Source: Curtobacterium luteum (GTDB lineage: Bacteria > Actinomycetota > Actinomycetes > Actinomycetales > Microbacteriaceae). Taken from it: a DNA stretch of 64,000 bases. The first letter of the stretch is position 1, and every line of letters begins with the position of its first letter. Positions 27,137-36,116 of this stretch are shown piece by piece. The notes beneath the pieces were generated by a model that made no database searches, was not told the DNA's origin, and worked only from the letters and a program-made list of their open reading frames with translations. The position numbers were made by a program, and so were the translations under genes. The stretch spans positions 62,001 to 126,000 of the forward strand of contig NZ_BMOI01000012.1 in the NCBI RefSeq assembly GCF_014646995.1, read 5' to 3'.

Positions 27137-28176
27137 CCCCCGATCGCGCTCATGCCCCGCGTGGGGTGCACGAGGTCGTCCGTGTCGTCCCCGTGGTCGC
27201 GGGGCTTGGCCCACATCGCCCGCTGCCAGAGGTCGGCGACCTCATCGTCCGCGGCACCCGCGCGCATCGGCCCGAGCACGTCGGTCTCGTCGTCGGAGAA
27301 CAGGCAGCTCCGGACGTGCCCGTCCGCGGTCAGCCGGGTGCGGGTGCAGTCCGCGCAGAACGACTCCGTGATGCTGGCGATGATGCCGATCGTGCCGAGC
27401 AGCGCTCCGTCCCGGGAGAGCACGCGGAAGCGTTCGGCCGGGGCGCCGTCGCGCGGGGCCTCGTCCGGCTCGAGCCGCACCGTCCGCGACAGTGCGGCAC
27501 GGGTCTCGGCGGCGGTCACCATCGACGTGCGGTCCCACGCGTGGTCGGGGTCGAGGGGCATCTGCTCGATGAAGCGGAGCTCGTACCCGCGCTCGAGGCA
27601 CCAGTGCAGCAGGTCGGGGGCGAGGTGGTCGTTCACCCCGCGGAGCAGCACCGCGTTGACCTTGATCGCGAGCCCGGCGTCGTGTGCGGCCGACAACCCG
27701 GCGATCACCTTGTCGAGGAACGGCCGCCGGGTGACCTCGGTGAAGACGTCCGGGTCGACCGTGTCGAGCGAGACGTTCACCCGGCGGAGCCCGGCCGCGT
27801 ACAGCGCCGACGCCCGGTGCGCCAGACCGATCGCGTTCGTCGTGAGGGACAGCTCGGGTGCGTCCGGCAGCGAGGCGCAGCGGGCGATCACGTCGACGAG
27901 GTCGTGCCGGAGCATCGGCTCGCCGCCGGTGAAGCGGACCTTGCGGACGCCGAAGCGCGCCGTGCCGATGCGCACGAGCCGCTCGATCTCCGCCGCGGTC
28001 ATGAGGGCGTCGTCGGGGGCGAAGGGCAGCCCGGCTGCCGGCATGCAGTAGGTGCAGCGGAGGTTGCAGCGCTCGGTCAGCGACACCCGGAGGTCGACGG
28101 CACGACGGCCGAAGCGGTCCAGCAGTGCGTCCGCCGAGGGAGCGCCGGTCGAACCGAGCAGGGTCGCGGGAGCCAT
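27133..28176 (-). CDS. moaA: GTP 3',8-cyclase MoaA (radical SAM)
   Basis: The 347-residue enzyme carries out the first step of molybdenum cofactor synthesis. The radical-SAM cluster motif is CNLRCTYC near residue 38, followed by VRFTGGEPMLR. The second cluster cysteines are CADC and C in the C-terminal third (SFCADCTRTRLTADGHVRSC). The C terminus ends in Gly-Gly, needed for activity. ATG 28176 has TACGCT six bases upstream; that box overlaps the TGA of the gene before, so moaA may have its own leaderless promoter inside a longer unit. Confidence 0.95.
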   Translation of the reverse strand: MAPATLLGSTGAPSADALLDRFGRRAVDLRVSLTERCNLRCTYCMPAAGLPFAPDDALMTAAEIERLVRIGTARFGVRKVRFTGGEPMLRHDLVDVIARCASLPDAPELSLTTNAIGLAHRASALYAAGLRRVNVSLDTVDPDVFTEVTRRPFLDKVIAGLSAAHDAGLAIKVNAVLLRGVNDHLAPDLLHWCLERGYELRFIEQMPLDPDHAWDRTSMVTAAETRAALSRTVRLEPDEAPRDGAPAERFRVLSRDGALLGTIGIIASITESFCADCTRTRLTADGHVRSCLFSDDETDVLGPMRAGAADDEVADLWQRAMWAKPRDHGDDTDDLVHPTRGMSAIGG

Positions 28177-28180
28177 GCCG

Positions 28181-29668
28181 TCAGCGTACGTCCTCCGCGG
28201 ACCGCGCACCTGTCGCCGCCGCGGGTGGGTGCGGTGCCCGGACGTCCCGGAAGAGCAGCCGGTCGCGCCACCGGGCCCAGTCGGACCGGCTCGTCCGGGC
28301 GAGCGTGCCGACCACCACGACGAGCACGGCCGCCGCCAGCCACCAGCGGTACGCCGCGGTCGACGGCCACACCCCGCGGAGTGCGATGGCGAGCCCGATC
28401 GACAGCCACTCCCAGCGTCCCGAGAGCGCCACGAACGGGATGAGGAGCAGCGCGTACCAGGGGTAGCGCGGGGTCACCGCGAGGAACGTCACGCCGATGA
28501 GCAGCACCTCGCCGGACCAGGGGTTCGCCGGGTCGGCGAGCCGCCACGCCACGAAGGCCGCGAGCAGCACGAGCAGCCCGACGACCACCGTGCCGGCGTC
28601 ACCCGGGAACACGAGCGACACGAGCGCGAACCGGGAGCCGTCCTCGTACCCCTCCTCCGACAGGTAGCCGGGCAGGTACCCGAGCACCTTCGGCCCGGTC
28701 GAGAGCACGTAGGGCACGTAGAGCAGCGCGAACACCGCGATGCCGACCGGGATCGCCCACCAGTGCCGCCGGCGGCCGAGGAGCGGCGGGTACACGAGGG
28801 CGGGGATGAGCTTCGAGGCGGTGGCCGCACCGAGCAGCACGCCACCCCAGACCGGCCGACCGAACACGACGAGCACCGCGCCCGCCGTCGCCAGGGCCGC
28901 ACCGAGCGCGTCGACGTGCGAGTTGGTCACGGCCTCCGCGGCGACGAGCGGCGACCACGCCCAGAGCGCTGCCCACCACACCGGCCGACCGGTCCGCCGG
29001 AGGACGGCGACCAGTCCGACGGTCACGCCGAGCGAGAGCAGGAGCCCGGCGATCTGGAAGGGCATGTACTGCGCCGTCGCCGGGACGAACGCGCGCACCA
29101 GGCCGAACCAGAGCTGCGCCATCGGCGGGTAGATCGTGACGACGTCCGACCGGTTGATCGCCACGCAGTGCCCGTCCGCGCCGTCACCGAGGCCGTGGTA
29201 CCGCGGCAGCAGCGGCTTGCACGTGCCGTCCACCTTGTCGGGGAAGAGCCAGTCGGGCCGCAGTCCGGCCAGCGCGGCCGAGTCCGGCGTGTGCGCGTAC
29301 GGTGAGATCCCGGCGTGCTGCACGATCCCGTCCCAGGCGTAGCGAGCAGAGTCGGTACTGGTGTTGGGTTGTCCGGCGAGCGCGGCGAGCCCGACCACCA
29401 GGCCGCCACCGACGACGAGCCACGTCGTCCACCGCCGGGGCACGAAGCGGAGCGCGAGCACCGCGCCGGCGAACACGGTCCAAGCGATCAGGGTCCACGC
29501 GACGAATGGGGAACGATGACCAGCTCGGAGGAACCCCAGATGCGTGACGCCGTAGGCGATGACGCCCGCCAGGGCCAGCACGCCGACGACGGCGAGCACG
29601 GTCGGCACGAGCACGGTCGGCGCCGAGGTGCGCTGCGGGGGTCGGCCGGGGCGGGTTCGATCACTCAT
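28181..29668 (-). CDS. GT87-like polyprenyl-phosphate-dependent membrane glycosyltransferase
   Basis: The 495-residue protein has about twelve spans and a large first loop between spans 3 and 4 with STDSARYAWDG and TIYPPMAQLWF, as in GT87/DUF2029 alpha-mannosyltransferases that act on cell-envelope glycans. A middle ASKLIPALVYPPLLGRRR motif is typical. It lies four bases before moaA, on the same strand, and is divergent from the molybdoenzyme by only 54 bases. A functional link with molybdenum is not apparent. Sugar and acceptor are unknown. Confidence 0.78.
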   Translation of the reverse strand: MSDRTRPGRPPQRTSAPTVLVPTVLAVVGVLALAGVIAYGVTHLGFLRAGHRSPFVAWTLIAWTVFAGAVLALRFVPRRWTTWLVVGGGLVVGLAALAGQPNTSTDSARYAWDGIVQHAGISPYAHTPDSAALAGLRPDWLFPDKVDGTCKPLLPRYHGLGDGADGHCVAINRSDVVTIYPPMAQLWFGLVRAFVPATAQYMPFQIAGLLLSLGVTVGLVAVLRRTGRPVWWAALWAWSPLVAAEAVTNSHVDALGAALATAGAVLVVFGRPVWGGVLLGAATASKLIPALVYPPLLGRRRHWWAIPVGIAVFALLYVPYVLSTGPKVLGYLPGYLSEEGYEDGSRFALVSLVFPGDAGTVVVGLLVLLAAFVAWRLADPANPWSGEVLLIGVTFLAVTPRYPWYALLLIPFVALSGRWEWLSIGLAIALRGVWPSTAAYRWWLAAAVLVVVVGTLARTSRSDWARWRDRLLFRDVRAPHPPAAATGARSAEDVR

Positions 29669-29722
29669 GGTGGGTCGAGGCTAGCGACGGTCCGGCGGCT
29701 GCTGCTGGACGCACGGTCCGCG

Positions 29723-31171
29723 ATGGCGTCCCCGAACCGGAACGCCCGCTCCGCCGTGGTGCTGGGACGGCTGCTCGGCATCGCGTTCCTGGTCTGCTTC
29801 GGCACCGGGATCTACAGCCACCTCCTCCAGCAGCCGTTCCCCGGCATGCGGTTCCCCACGCGTCCGGTGCAGCTGTACCAGTTCACGCAGGGGCTCCACA
29901 TCACCGCCGGCATCGCGATCATCCCGCTGCTCCTGGCGAAGCTCAACACGGTCATGCCCGCGCTCGTGCAGGTCCCGCCGGTCCGGGGTGTCCTCCACCT
30001 CCTGGAGCGCCTCTCCATCGCGGTGCTCGTGTCCGCCGCGATCGTGCAGGTCGGGACCGGGCTCCTCAACACGTACCAGTGGTACCCGTTCCCGTTCCCG
30101 TTCAAGCAGGTGCACAACGCGCTCGCCTACGTGATCATCGGTTCGCTGATCGTGCACGTCGCGGTGAAGCTGCGGGTGATCGTGCGGTACTGGCGGGCGC
30201 GGGACTCCTACGACGAGCAGGGCCGGTTCGTGCCCGACACGACGGTGGGCAGCGAGCTGTTGCCGCCGTCGGCCGACCGGGAGGCCCGGCTCGACCCCGC
30301 CATGCCGGCTGCGGCCACGCAGGCGGCCACCGCCTACCCCCGCGGCCTCACCGGCCGCGTCCTGCGCTGGGTCGACGGCGCCCCGGCGGCGGCGCCGGCG
30401 CCGCCGCCGGCGCCGGCCCCGGCGGCCGAGTCTCGCGCTGGGCGACCGAACTCGGGGCCCGAGCCCCGAGAGGTGTCGCCGAGCGCGAGTCTCGGGGCGC
30501 CCGAGGCGAGTCTCGGGGCGGAGCCGAGCCGTGCCTCCCGGCCGCCCGTCGCGGCGACCGCCGGCCGACGTGAGCGGATCACCCGACGCGGCTTCTTCGC
30601 CGGCGTGGCGGCGGCGACCGTCGGGGTCGTCGCGCTGACCGCCGGGCAGTCGTCGTCCCTCGCGGAGCCGTTCAACGTCTTCGGGGCGCGTCAGCGGCAC
30701 CGGGGGCCGAGCGACCTCCCGGTCAACCGCACGGCCCGCGCGGCCGGGGTCCTCGCGACCGCGACCGCGGCGGACTGGAGCCTCACGGTCGCGGGCCCCG
30801 CCGTCTCGCGCACGTTCTCCCGGGCGGAGCTCGTCGCGCTCGGGACGGCCGAGGCCGACCTGCCCATCGCCTGCGTGGAGGGCTGGAGCCAGATGGCGAC
30901 GTGGCGCGGGGTCCGGATGCGTGACCTGCTGCTGGCGGTGCAGGCGGAGCCCGGGTCCCGGGTGCGTGTGACCAGCCTCGAGCAGCACGGCGGCTACCGG
31001 GTGATGGAGATGGGTCCGGAGTACGCGGAGGACCCGACCACCCTCGTCGCGCTCGAGCTGAACGGCGCGACGCTCGACCTCGACCACGGGTTCCCGGCGC
31101 GGATCATCGCTCCGGGACGGCCGGGTGTGCTCCAGACGAAGTGGATCGAGCGGATCGAGGTGATCGCATGA
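29723..31171 (+). CDS. Membrane-anchored molybdopterin oxidoreductase with cytochrome-b-like N-terminal domain
   Basis: The 482-residue protein joins a four-span domain (residues 10-150) with spaced His residues (GLHITAG, KQVHNALAY, LIVHVAVK) suited to b heme, a Pro/Ala/Ser linker (about 190-275), a twin-arginine segment (ITRRGFFAG, near 288) followed by a hydrophobic helix, and a sulfite-oxidase-type molybdopterin domain with the candidate Mo ligand Cys in IACVEGW near 383. The linker DNA contains the same repeat as the intergenic copy at 57021. ATG 29723 is the best start; no ribosome-binding site is evident. Electron donor or acceptor is unknown. Confidence 0.85.
   Translation: MASPNRNARSAVVLGRLLGIAFLVCFGTGIYSHLLQQPFPGMRFPTRPVQLYQFTQGLHITAGIAIIPLLLAKLNTVMPALVQVPPVRGVLHLLERLSIAVLVSAAIVQVGTGLLNTYQWYPFPFPFKQVHNALAYVIIGSLIVHVAVKLRVIVRYWRARDSYDEQGRFVPDTTVGSELLPPSADREARLDPAMPAAATQAATAYPRGLTGRVLRWVDGAPAAAPAPPPAPAPAAESRAGRPNSGPEPREVSPSASLGAPEASLGAEPSRASRPPVAATAGRRERITRRGFFAGVAAATVGVVALTAGQSSSLAEPFNVFGARQRHRGPSDLPVNRTARAAGVLATATAADWSLTVAGPAVSRTFSRAELVALGTAEADLPIACVEGWSQMATWRGVRMRDLLLAVQAEPGSRVRVTSLEQHGGYRVMEMGPEYAEDPTTLVALELNGATLDLDHGFPARIIAPGRPGVLQTKWIERIEVIA
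30428..30532. repeat. Repeat of the GAGTCTCGG family inside a coding linker
   Basis: This segment holds three GAGTCTCG units and CGAGAGGTGTCGC at 30467-30479. In reverse complement it aligns with 57021-57115: both carry GCGACACCTCTCG, then GGGGC, then GTCGCCCA, then CGAGACTCGGC. Here it encodes part of the low-complexity linker of the molybdoenzyme. Confidence 0.7.
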
Positions 31172-31623
31172 GGGCCGCACGGATCGTGCTCGTCGTGCTC
31201 GGCGTCCTGGTGATGGCGTTCGGGGCGTACGTCCTCGTGACGACCGTCCGACCGAACCGGATCTGGGGCCTGGCGACGTGGTTGCTCGGCGCGGTGGTCC
31301 TGCACGACGTCGTGCTGTCGCCGTTCGTGGTCGGGGCCGGACTGCTGCTCCGCCGGACCGGGCGCGCGGTGCGGCCGTGGATGCTCGTCGTCGTGCAGTG
31401 CGCGGTCGTCCTCGGGAGTGTGCTCGCGCTCGTGGTGCTCCCGGAGATCGCGGCGAAGGCACACGGGCAGAAGAACCCCACCGTGCTGCCGTTCGACTAC
31501 GGGCTGCGGCTCGTCCTCGTCGAGGGCGTCCTGCTCGTCGTCGTGCTCGGGGTCCTGCTGGTCGGCGGTCTGGTGTCGCGGAATCGTCCGAATCCACTGG
31601 TTGAACCGACAACCAATCGCTAG
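31168..31623 (+). CDS. Four-span membrane protein, partner of the molybdoenzyme
   Basis: The 151-residue protein has four hydrophobic segments at about residues 3-25, 35-60, 70-95 and 115-140. I do not recognise a family. ATG 31168 overlaps the TGA of the molybdoenzyme gene, so the two are translated together and may interact in the membrane. Its own TAG stop is the first half of the MarR -10 box. The C-terminal tail is overlapped by the MarR operator (31598-31615). Confidence 0.7.
   Translation: MRAARIVLVVLGVLVMAFGAYVLVTTVRPNRIWGLATWLLGAVVLHDVVLSPFVVGAGLLLRRTGRAVRPWMLVVVQCAVVLGSVLALVVLPEIAAKAHGQKNPTVLPFDYGLRLVLVEGVLLVVVLGVLLVGGLVSRNRPNPLVEPTTNR
31598..31615. promoter_or_regulatory. Inverted-repeat operator of the MarR gene
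   Basis: TGGTTG at 31598-31603 and CAACCA at 31610-31615 form a perfect 6-bp inverted repeat with a six-base spacer. The left arm also stands 17 bp before the -10 TAGACT, so it may be the -35. Binding there would block the promoter, consistent with self-repression by MarR. Confidence 0.65.
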
Positions 31624-31626
31624 ACT
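31621..31626 (+). promoter_or_regulatory. -10 element TAGACT that includes the upstream stop codon
   Basis: TAG at 31621-31623 ends the membrane-protein gene and begins TAGACT. Six bases later is the ATG of marR (31633). A transcript starting at that ATG would have no leader. Confidence 0.6.
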
Positions 31627-31632
31627 GGCGTC

Positions 31633-32202
31633 ATGCCCGAGCCGACCGACGACACCCCGTGGCTCGACCGCGCGCAGCTCCGCGCGTGGATGAAGCTCGT
31701 CGCGGTCATGGAGCTCCTGCCCGCGGCGCTCGACCAGCAGCTGCAGCGTGACGCGGACCTCACGCACTTCGACTACATGGTCGTCGCGATGCTCTCCGAG
31801 ACCGAGTCCCGGACGCTCCGGATGTCCGCGCTCGCCGCGGCGACGAACGCGTCCCTGCCCCGGCTCTCGCACGTCGTGTCCCGGCTCGAGGAGCGGGGCC
31901 TCGTCGGCCGCTGCCCGTCCTCGGACGACCGCCGGGCCACCGACGTCCGGCTCACCGACGCCGGCTGGGACGCCATCGTCGAGGCCGCCCCGCAGCACGT
32001 CCGGACCGCCCGCGCGTTCGTGATCGACGCCCTCACCGAGGAGCAGGTCACACAGCTCGACGGCATCACGAAGGCGCTGCTCGGCCGGCTCGACCCGGAG
32101 GGGCGCTTCGCCGCCGTGTCGTACCCGCGCGAGGAGGACGACCCGGCGATCTGCGAGGCCCGGCTCACGGGGCAGGAACAGGCGCGCGGGTCGCTGCGCT
32201 GA
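31633..32202 (+). CDS. MarR family transcriptional regulator
   Basis: The 189-residue protein has the winged-helix MarR core: residues 60-110 include LRMSALAAATNASLPRLSHVVSRLEERGLVGR, and the wing reads SSDDRRATDVRLTDAG. MarR dimers bind inverted repeats and are released by small ligands. A perfect inverted repeat overlaps its promoter, pointing to self-control. The targets may include the upstream membrane protein and molybdoenzyme or unlinked genes. Ligand unknown. Confidence 0.88.
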   Translation: MPEPTDDTPWLDRAQLRAWMKLVAVMELLPAALDQQLQRDADLTHFDYMVVAMLSETESRTLRMSALAAATNASLPRLSHVVSRLEERGLVGRCPSSDDRRATDVRLTDAGWDAIVEAAPQHVRTARAFVIDALTEEQVTQLDGITKALLGRLDPEGRFAAVSYPREEDDPAICEARLTGQEQARGSLR

Positions 32203-32254
32203 CGCCCGGTCGGTGGCGCGTCATCCGGCCCACGCGCTGCAATAGGCTCGCCGC

Positions 32255-33211
32255 ATGAACGCGCCCGCCGAGCCCTCCGACACGTACTCCTACCTCGGAC
32301 CGGCCGGCACGTTCACCGAGGCCGCCCTCAAGCTCGTCGACGCCGCGGCCGGGAAGCCCTGGCGGAGCGTCAACAACGTCGGCGAGGCGCTCGACGACGT
32401 CGTCAGCGGTCGTTCGGTCGGCGCCGTGATCGCGATCGAGAACAGCGTCGACGGCGGCGTCAGCGCCACCCAGGACGCCCTCGCGCGCATCCCCGGCGTG
32501 CGGATCGTGGGGGAGTACCTCGTCCCCGTCGACTTCGTCCTCGTCGCCCGGCACGGCACCGCGCTCGCCGACGTCCGGACCGTGAATGCCCACCCGGTCG
32601 CGTACGCGCAGACGCACAACTGGCTCGAGGCGAACATCCCCGGGCACGGGCACATCCCGGCGTCCTCGAACGTCGCCGCCGCGGTGTCGCTGCTCGACGA
32701 CCACCCGACCGCGGACGCAGCCGTGGCCCCGCCCGGCATCACCGACCACCACGACCTCGCGGTGCTGGCGTCCTCGATCGGGGACAACGCCTCGGCGGTG
32801 ACGCGGTTCGTGCTCGTGTCAAGGACGCTCGCGCTGCCCGAGCCGACCGGCGCGGACAAGACGAGCGTCATCGTGGAGCTCCCCGCCGACCACCCCGGTG
32901 CCCTGGTCGACATGCTCGAGCAGTTCGCGACCCGGGGGATCAACATGGGGCTGCTGTCCTCGCGGCCGATCGGTGACGAGCTCGGACGCTACCGGTTCGT
33001 CATCGACCTCGACGGGCACGTCCGCGACGAACGCGTCGCGGACGCCCTGCTCGGCCTGCGCCGGTTCAGCCCCCGTGTGACGTTCCTCGGGTCGTACCCG
33101 CGGGCGGACGGCTTCCGACCCGAGGTGCCGGCGCGGTACTCGGACGAGGCGTTCGTCGAGGCGCGGGACTGGCTCCGCGCGATCGTCTCGGGCGCGCCCG
33201 GGGCGCAGTAG
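32255..33211 (+). CDS. pheA: Prephenate dehydratase
   Basis: The 318-residue enzyme converts prephenate to phenylpyruvate in phenylalanine synthesis. It has YLGPAGTFTEAAL at the N terminus, IAIENSVDGGVSATQD near residue 65 and the conserved TRFVLVSRT near 190. A C-terminal ACT domain (residues 205-290) contains the regulatory DMLEQFATRGINMGLLSSRP. ATG 32255 follows TAGGCT by six bases. No leader peptide or attenuator is visible upstream; the 52-bp spacer is filled by the promoter. Confidence 0.95.
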   Translation: MNAPAEPSDTYSYLGPAGTFTEAALKLVDAAAGKPWRSVNNVGEALDDVVSGRSVGAVIAIENSVDGGVSATQDALARIPGVRIVGEYLVPVDFVLVARHGTALADVRTVNAHPVAYAQTHNWLEANIPGHGHIPASSNVAAAVSLLDDHPTADAAVAPPGITDHHDLAVLASSIGDNASAVTRFVLVSRTLALPEPTGADKTSVIVELPADHPGALVDMLEQFATRGINMGLLSSRPIGDELGRYRFVIDLDGHVRDERVADALLGLRRFSPRVTFLGSYPRADGFRPEVPARYSDEAFVEARDWLRAIVSGAPGAQ

Positions 33212-33242
33212 AGCGCGCGCGGCCGGGGCCGCGCACGCGCGG

Positions 33243-33575
33243 CCTCGCACGGTGCGAGGCAGCGCCCCTCACCGCGCGCGACTGCGGCCGCGCACGCGCG
33301 GCCTCGCACGGTGCGAGGAAGCGCCCGCGCCGTGCGAGGTTTCGCGCACCGTGCGACGTCGTGGGCATCGCACCATGCGCGTGACCTCGCACCATCCGTC
33401 GGGACCGCTCGCACCACCGCTCGGCACCGCTCGCACCACCGCTCGGGACCGCCGGTCGCCACCACGTGCGGCCGCGGCCTCGCACGGTGCGAGGCAGCGC
33501 CCGCGCCGTGCGAGGTTTCGCGCACCGTGCGACGCCGTGGGCCTCGCACCATGCGCGTGACCTCGCACCATCGGT
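33243..33575. repeat. CCTCGCACGGTGCGAGG palindrome family, two 98-bp copies
   Basis: The 456-bp spacer 33212-33667 holds no gene. CCTCGCAC-G-GTGCGAGG, a perfect 17-bp palindrome, occurs at 33243, 33302 and 33478. The 98-bp block starting at 33302 is repeated at 33478 with about four mismatches; between them are short CTCGCACCACCG repeats. A diverged third copy lies at 37104-37214. Pheno- and lipid-gene neighbours (pheA and dagK, convergent) are intact. From 33580 to 33667 the spacer is GGCCGGGGACC-type low-complexity sequence. Confidence 0.8.
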
Positions 33576-33667
33576 CAGCACGGCCCGCGACGCGTCGCAG
33601 GCCGGGGACCGGGGGCCGGGGACCGAGGGCCGGGGCCGAGACCCCGTACCGCGGGCTGCAGGCCGGG

Positions 33668-34735
33668 CTACGGGACCTGACGCGAGCCGTGGCGATCGTC
33701 GCCCGGCTTCGGCACGCGGACCCGGAGGCCGAGCGGATCGATGCGCGACCGGAACGCGACGACCTTGCCCACGGGGTCGCCGTCGACCTCGAACTCGTCC
33801 GCATGCTCGAGCCGCGCCGTGAACTCCTGTCCGCGCAGGTACCGCAGCGGACGCTCCTCCCGCGAGGCCGACACGATCTTCTTGCCCACCGCGGTGTTCG
33901 CGAGCGACGACCGCCGGAAGGTGCGGAGGATCCCGTTCTCCCAGAACACCCGCGCCCCGATCCGCACCCACCCGAGGAACCCGCGCGGCCGCATCACGGC
34001 GATGTCGAACACGCCGTCGTCGATCTCGGCGTCCGGCAGCAGGATCGCCCCGGCCTGGAGCTGCCCGCAGTTCCCGACGATGAGCGAGTGTGCCCGCGCC
34101 GAATGGTTGCCGTCGTCGTCGAGCTGGTAGCGGAACTCGAACGCGTCGGCGTCGCGGACCGAGCGGAACAGCGAGTCCACGTACGCGAGCCACCCGACGC
34201 GCTTCTTCAGCTCGGGCCGGGTGTTCGCGAGCATCCGGGCGTCGAGCCCGAGCCCCGCCATCACGAGGAAGCCGAGCTGCTCGCGCTCGCCGCCGTCGCG
34301 CTCGACGGTGAGGGTGCCGAAGTCGATCGGACGGTCGTCCCCGTGGAAGATCGTGCGCGCGCTCGCCTCCAGGTCGTCGAGCGGCAGCTTCATGTTGCGG
34401 GCGAGCAGGTTGCCCGTCCCGCTCGGCAGCAGGGCGAGGGCGGCGTCGGACCCGTGCACCACCTCGGCCACGGCGCGGACCGTCCCGTCGCCGCCGGCCG
34501 CCGCGACCACGTCCGCACCGGCCTCGAGCGCTTCGCGGGTCATGCCGCCGCCCGGGTCCTCCTCGGAGGTCTCGAACCACAGGGTCTCGGCCCAGCCGGC
34601 ATCGCGCTGGTGCCGTTCGATGGTCTGCTTGAGGGTCGGCAGGTGCACCTTGACCGGGTTGTAGACCACCGCGGCCGTCCGCTGCTCGGTCTGGAGGGCG
34701 TCATCCGTGGGCGCGGTCTCCGAAGGGGTCGACAT
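33668..34735 (-). CDS. Diacylglycerol/lipid kinase family protein (DagK/YegS type)
   Basis: The 355-residue protein has the DAGK catalytic motifs: VVYNPVKV at the N terminus, AAGGDGTVRAVAEV near residue 80 and LPSGTGNLLARN near 103. The C-terminal domain carries the DGVFDIAVMRP and EFEVDGDPVG segments typical of the family. It probably phosphorylates a lipid such as diacylglycerol or undecaprenol in the membrane. ATG 34735 follows TACCGT by six bases. It is divergent from serS, with a 42-bp palindrome between the two promoters. Confidence 0.88.
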   Translation of the reverse strand: MSTPSETAPTDDALQTEQRTAAVVYNPVKVHLPTLKQTIERHQRDAGWAETLWFETSEEDPGGGMTREALEAGADVVAAAGGDGTVRAVAEVVHGSDAALALLPSGTGNLLARNMKLPLDDLEASARTIFHGDDRPIDFGTLTVERDGGEREQLGFLVMAGLGLDARMLANTRPELKKRVGWLAYVDSLFRSVRDADAFEFRYQLDDDGNHSARAHSLIVGNCGQLQAGAILLPDAEIDDGVFDIAVMRPRGFLGWVRIGARVFWENGILRTFRRSSLANTAVGKKIVSASREERPLRYLRGQEFTARLEHADEFEVDGDPVGKVVAFRSRIDPLGLRVRVPKPGDDRHGSRQVP

Positions 34736-34789
34736 GCTGCAACGGTACCGACCGCACGCTGCGAAGGGACGCGGGCGCGACCAGGGACC

Positions 34790-34831
34790 GGCCGGGAGGC
34801 GCGGGGCGGGCCCGCCACGGGCCTCCAGGCC
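34790..34831. repeat. 42-bp intergenic palindrome, copy 3, between divergent promoters
   Basis: GGCCGGGAGGC opens and GCCTCCAGGCC closes the repeat around GGGCCC. It sits between dagK and serS, which point away from each other, so it cannot be a terminator for either; it covers the -35 area of serS (-10 TAGGAT at 34839-34844). Confidence 0.85.
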
Positions 34832-34850
34832 GCCCCTTTAGGATGATCCG

Positions 34851-36116
34851 GTGATCGATCCCCAGCTCCTGCGCGACAACCCCGACGTCATCAAGGCCTC
34901 GCAGGAGGCGCGTGGCGCCTCCGTCGACGTCGTCGACGACGCCGTCGCCGCGGACGCGGCCCGGCGGAGCGCGATCACCTCGTTCGAGTCCCTCCGCGCC
35001 GAGCAGAACGCCTTCGGGAAGACCGTCGCGAAGGCGCCGAAGGACGAGAAGGCGGCGCTCGTGCAGCAGGCGCAGGCGCTCGCGGCGAAGGTGAAGGAGG
35101 CGCAGGCCACCGTCACGGAGGCCGAGGACGCCTTCGACCAGGTCGTCCGGTCGATCCCGAACGTCGTGCTGCCCGACGTGCCGAAGGGCGGCGAGGACGA
35201 CTTCGTCACCCTCCGCACCGTCGGCACGAAGCCCGAGTTCGACTTCGAGCCGAAGGACCACGCCGACCTCGGCGAGCACCTCGGGATCATCGACATCCCG
35301 CGCGGAGTCAAGGTCTCCGGCTCCCGCTTCTACTTCCTCCTCGGCCTCGGCGCCCGACTCGAGATCGCGCTCATGTCGCTCGGCCTCGACCGTGCCGTCG
35401 CCGCCGGGTTCGAGCCGCTCATCACGCCGACGCTCGTCCGGCCCGAGACGATGGCCGGCACCGGCTTCCTCGGCGAGCACGCGGCCGAGGTCTACCGCCT
35501 CGAGGCCGACGACCTCTACTTGACCGGCACGAGCGAGGTGGCCCTCGCCGGGTTCCACGCCGACGAGATCCTGCCGCTCGCGGAGGGCGAGGCGCACCGA
35601 TACGCCGGCTGGTCGACCTGCTACCGCCGCGAGGCCGGGTCCGCGGGCAAGGACAACCGCGGCATCCTCCGCGTGCACCAGTTCAACAAGCTCGAGATGT
35701 TCTCCTACGTGCACCCCGACGAGGCCGAGGCCGAGCACGAGAAGCTCGTCGGGTACCAGGAGTCGATGCTCCAGGACCTCGGGCTGCACTACCGCGTGAT
35801 CGACGTCGCCGGCGGTGACCTCGGCACGAGCGCCGCGCGGAAGTTCGACATCGAGGCGTGGGTGCCGACGCAGGGCACCTTCCGCGAGCTCACTTCGACC
35901 TCGAACTGCACGACGTTCCAGGCCCGTCGCCTCGACATCCGGTACCGCACCGAGTCCGGCAAGACCGCGCCCGTCGCGACCCTCAACGGCACGCTCGCCA
36001 CCACGCGGTGGATCGTCGCGATCCTCGAGACCCATCAGCAGGCCGACGGGTCGGTCGTCGTGCCCGAGGTGCTCCGCCCGTACCTCGGCGGTGTCGAGGT
36101 GATCGAGCCCCGATGA
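34851..36116 (+). CDS. serS: Seryl-tRNA synthetase
   Basis: The 421-residue class II synthetase charges tRNA-Ser. The N-terminal long helical hairpin (residues 25-105) binds the long variable arm. Class II motif 2 is [28 protein letters not shown] near residue 260, and motif 3 is [17 protein letters not shown] near 380. GTG 34851 follows TAGGAT by six bases. The TGA overlaps the HAD gene ATG. Two tRNA-Ser genes lie in the same window. Confidence 0.96.
   Translation: MIDPQLLRDNPDVIKASQEARGASVDVVDDAVAADAARRSAITSFESLRAEQNAFGKTVAKAPKDEKAALVQQAQALAAKVKEAQATVTEAEDAFDQVVRSIPNVVLPDVPKGGEDDFVTLRTVGTKPEFDFEPKDHADLGEHLGIIDIPRGVKVSGSRFYFLLGLGARLEIALMSLGLDRAVAAGFEPLITPTLVRPETMAGTGFLGEHAAEVYRLEADDLYLTGTSEVALAGFHADEILPLAEGEAHRYAGWSTCYRREAGSAGKDNRGILRVHQFNKLEMFSYVHPDEAEAEHEKLVGYQESMLQDLGLHYRVIDVAGGDLGTSAARKFDIEAWVPTQGTFRELTSTSNCTTFQARRLDIRYRTESGKTAPVATLNGTLATTRWIVAILETHQQADGSVVVPEVLRPYLGGVEVIEPR

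Noticed and set aside
32203..32254. Leader peptide/attenuator for pheA
   Set aside because: The spacer is only 52 bp, has no Phe-rich frame, and the -10 box leaves no room for a leader.
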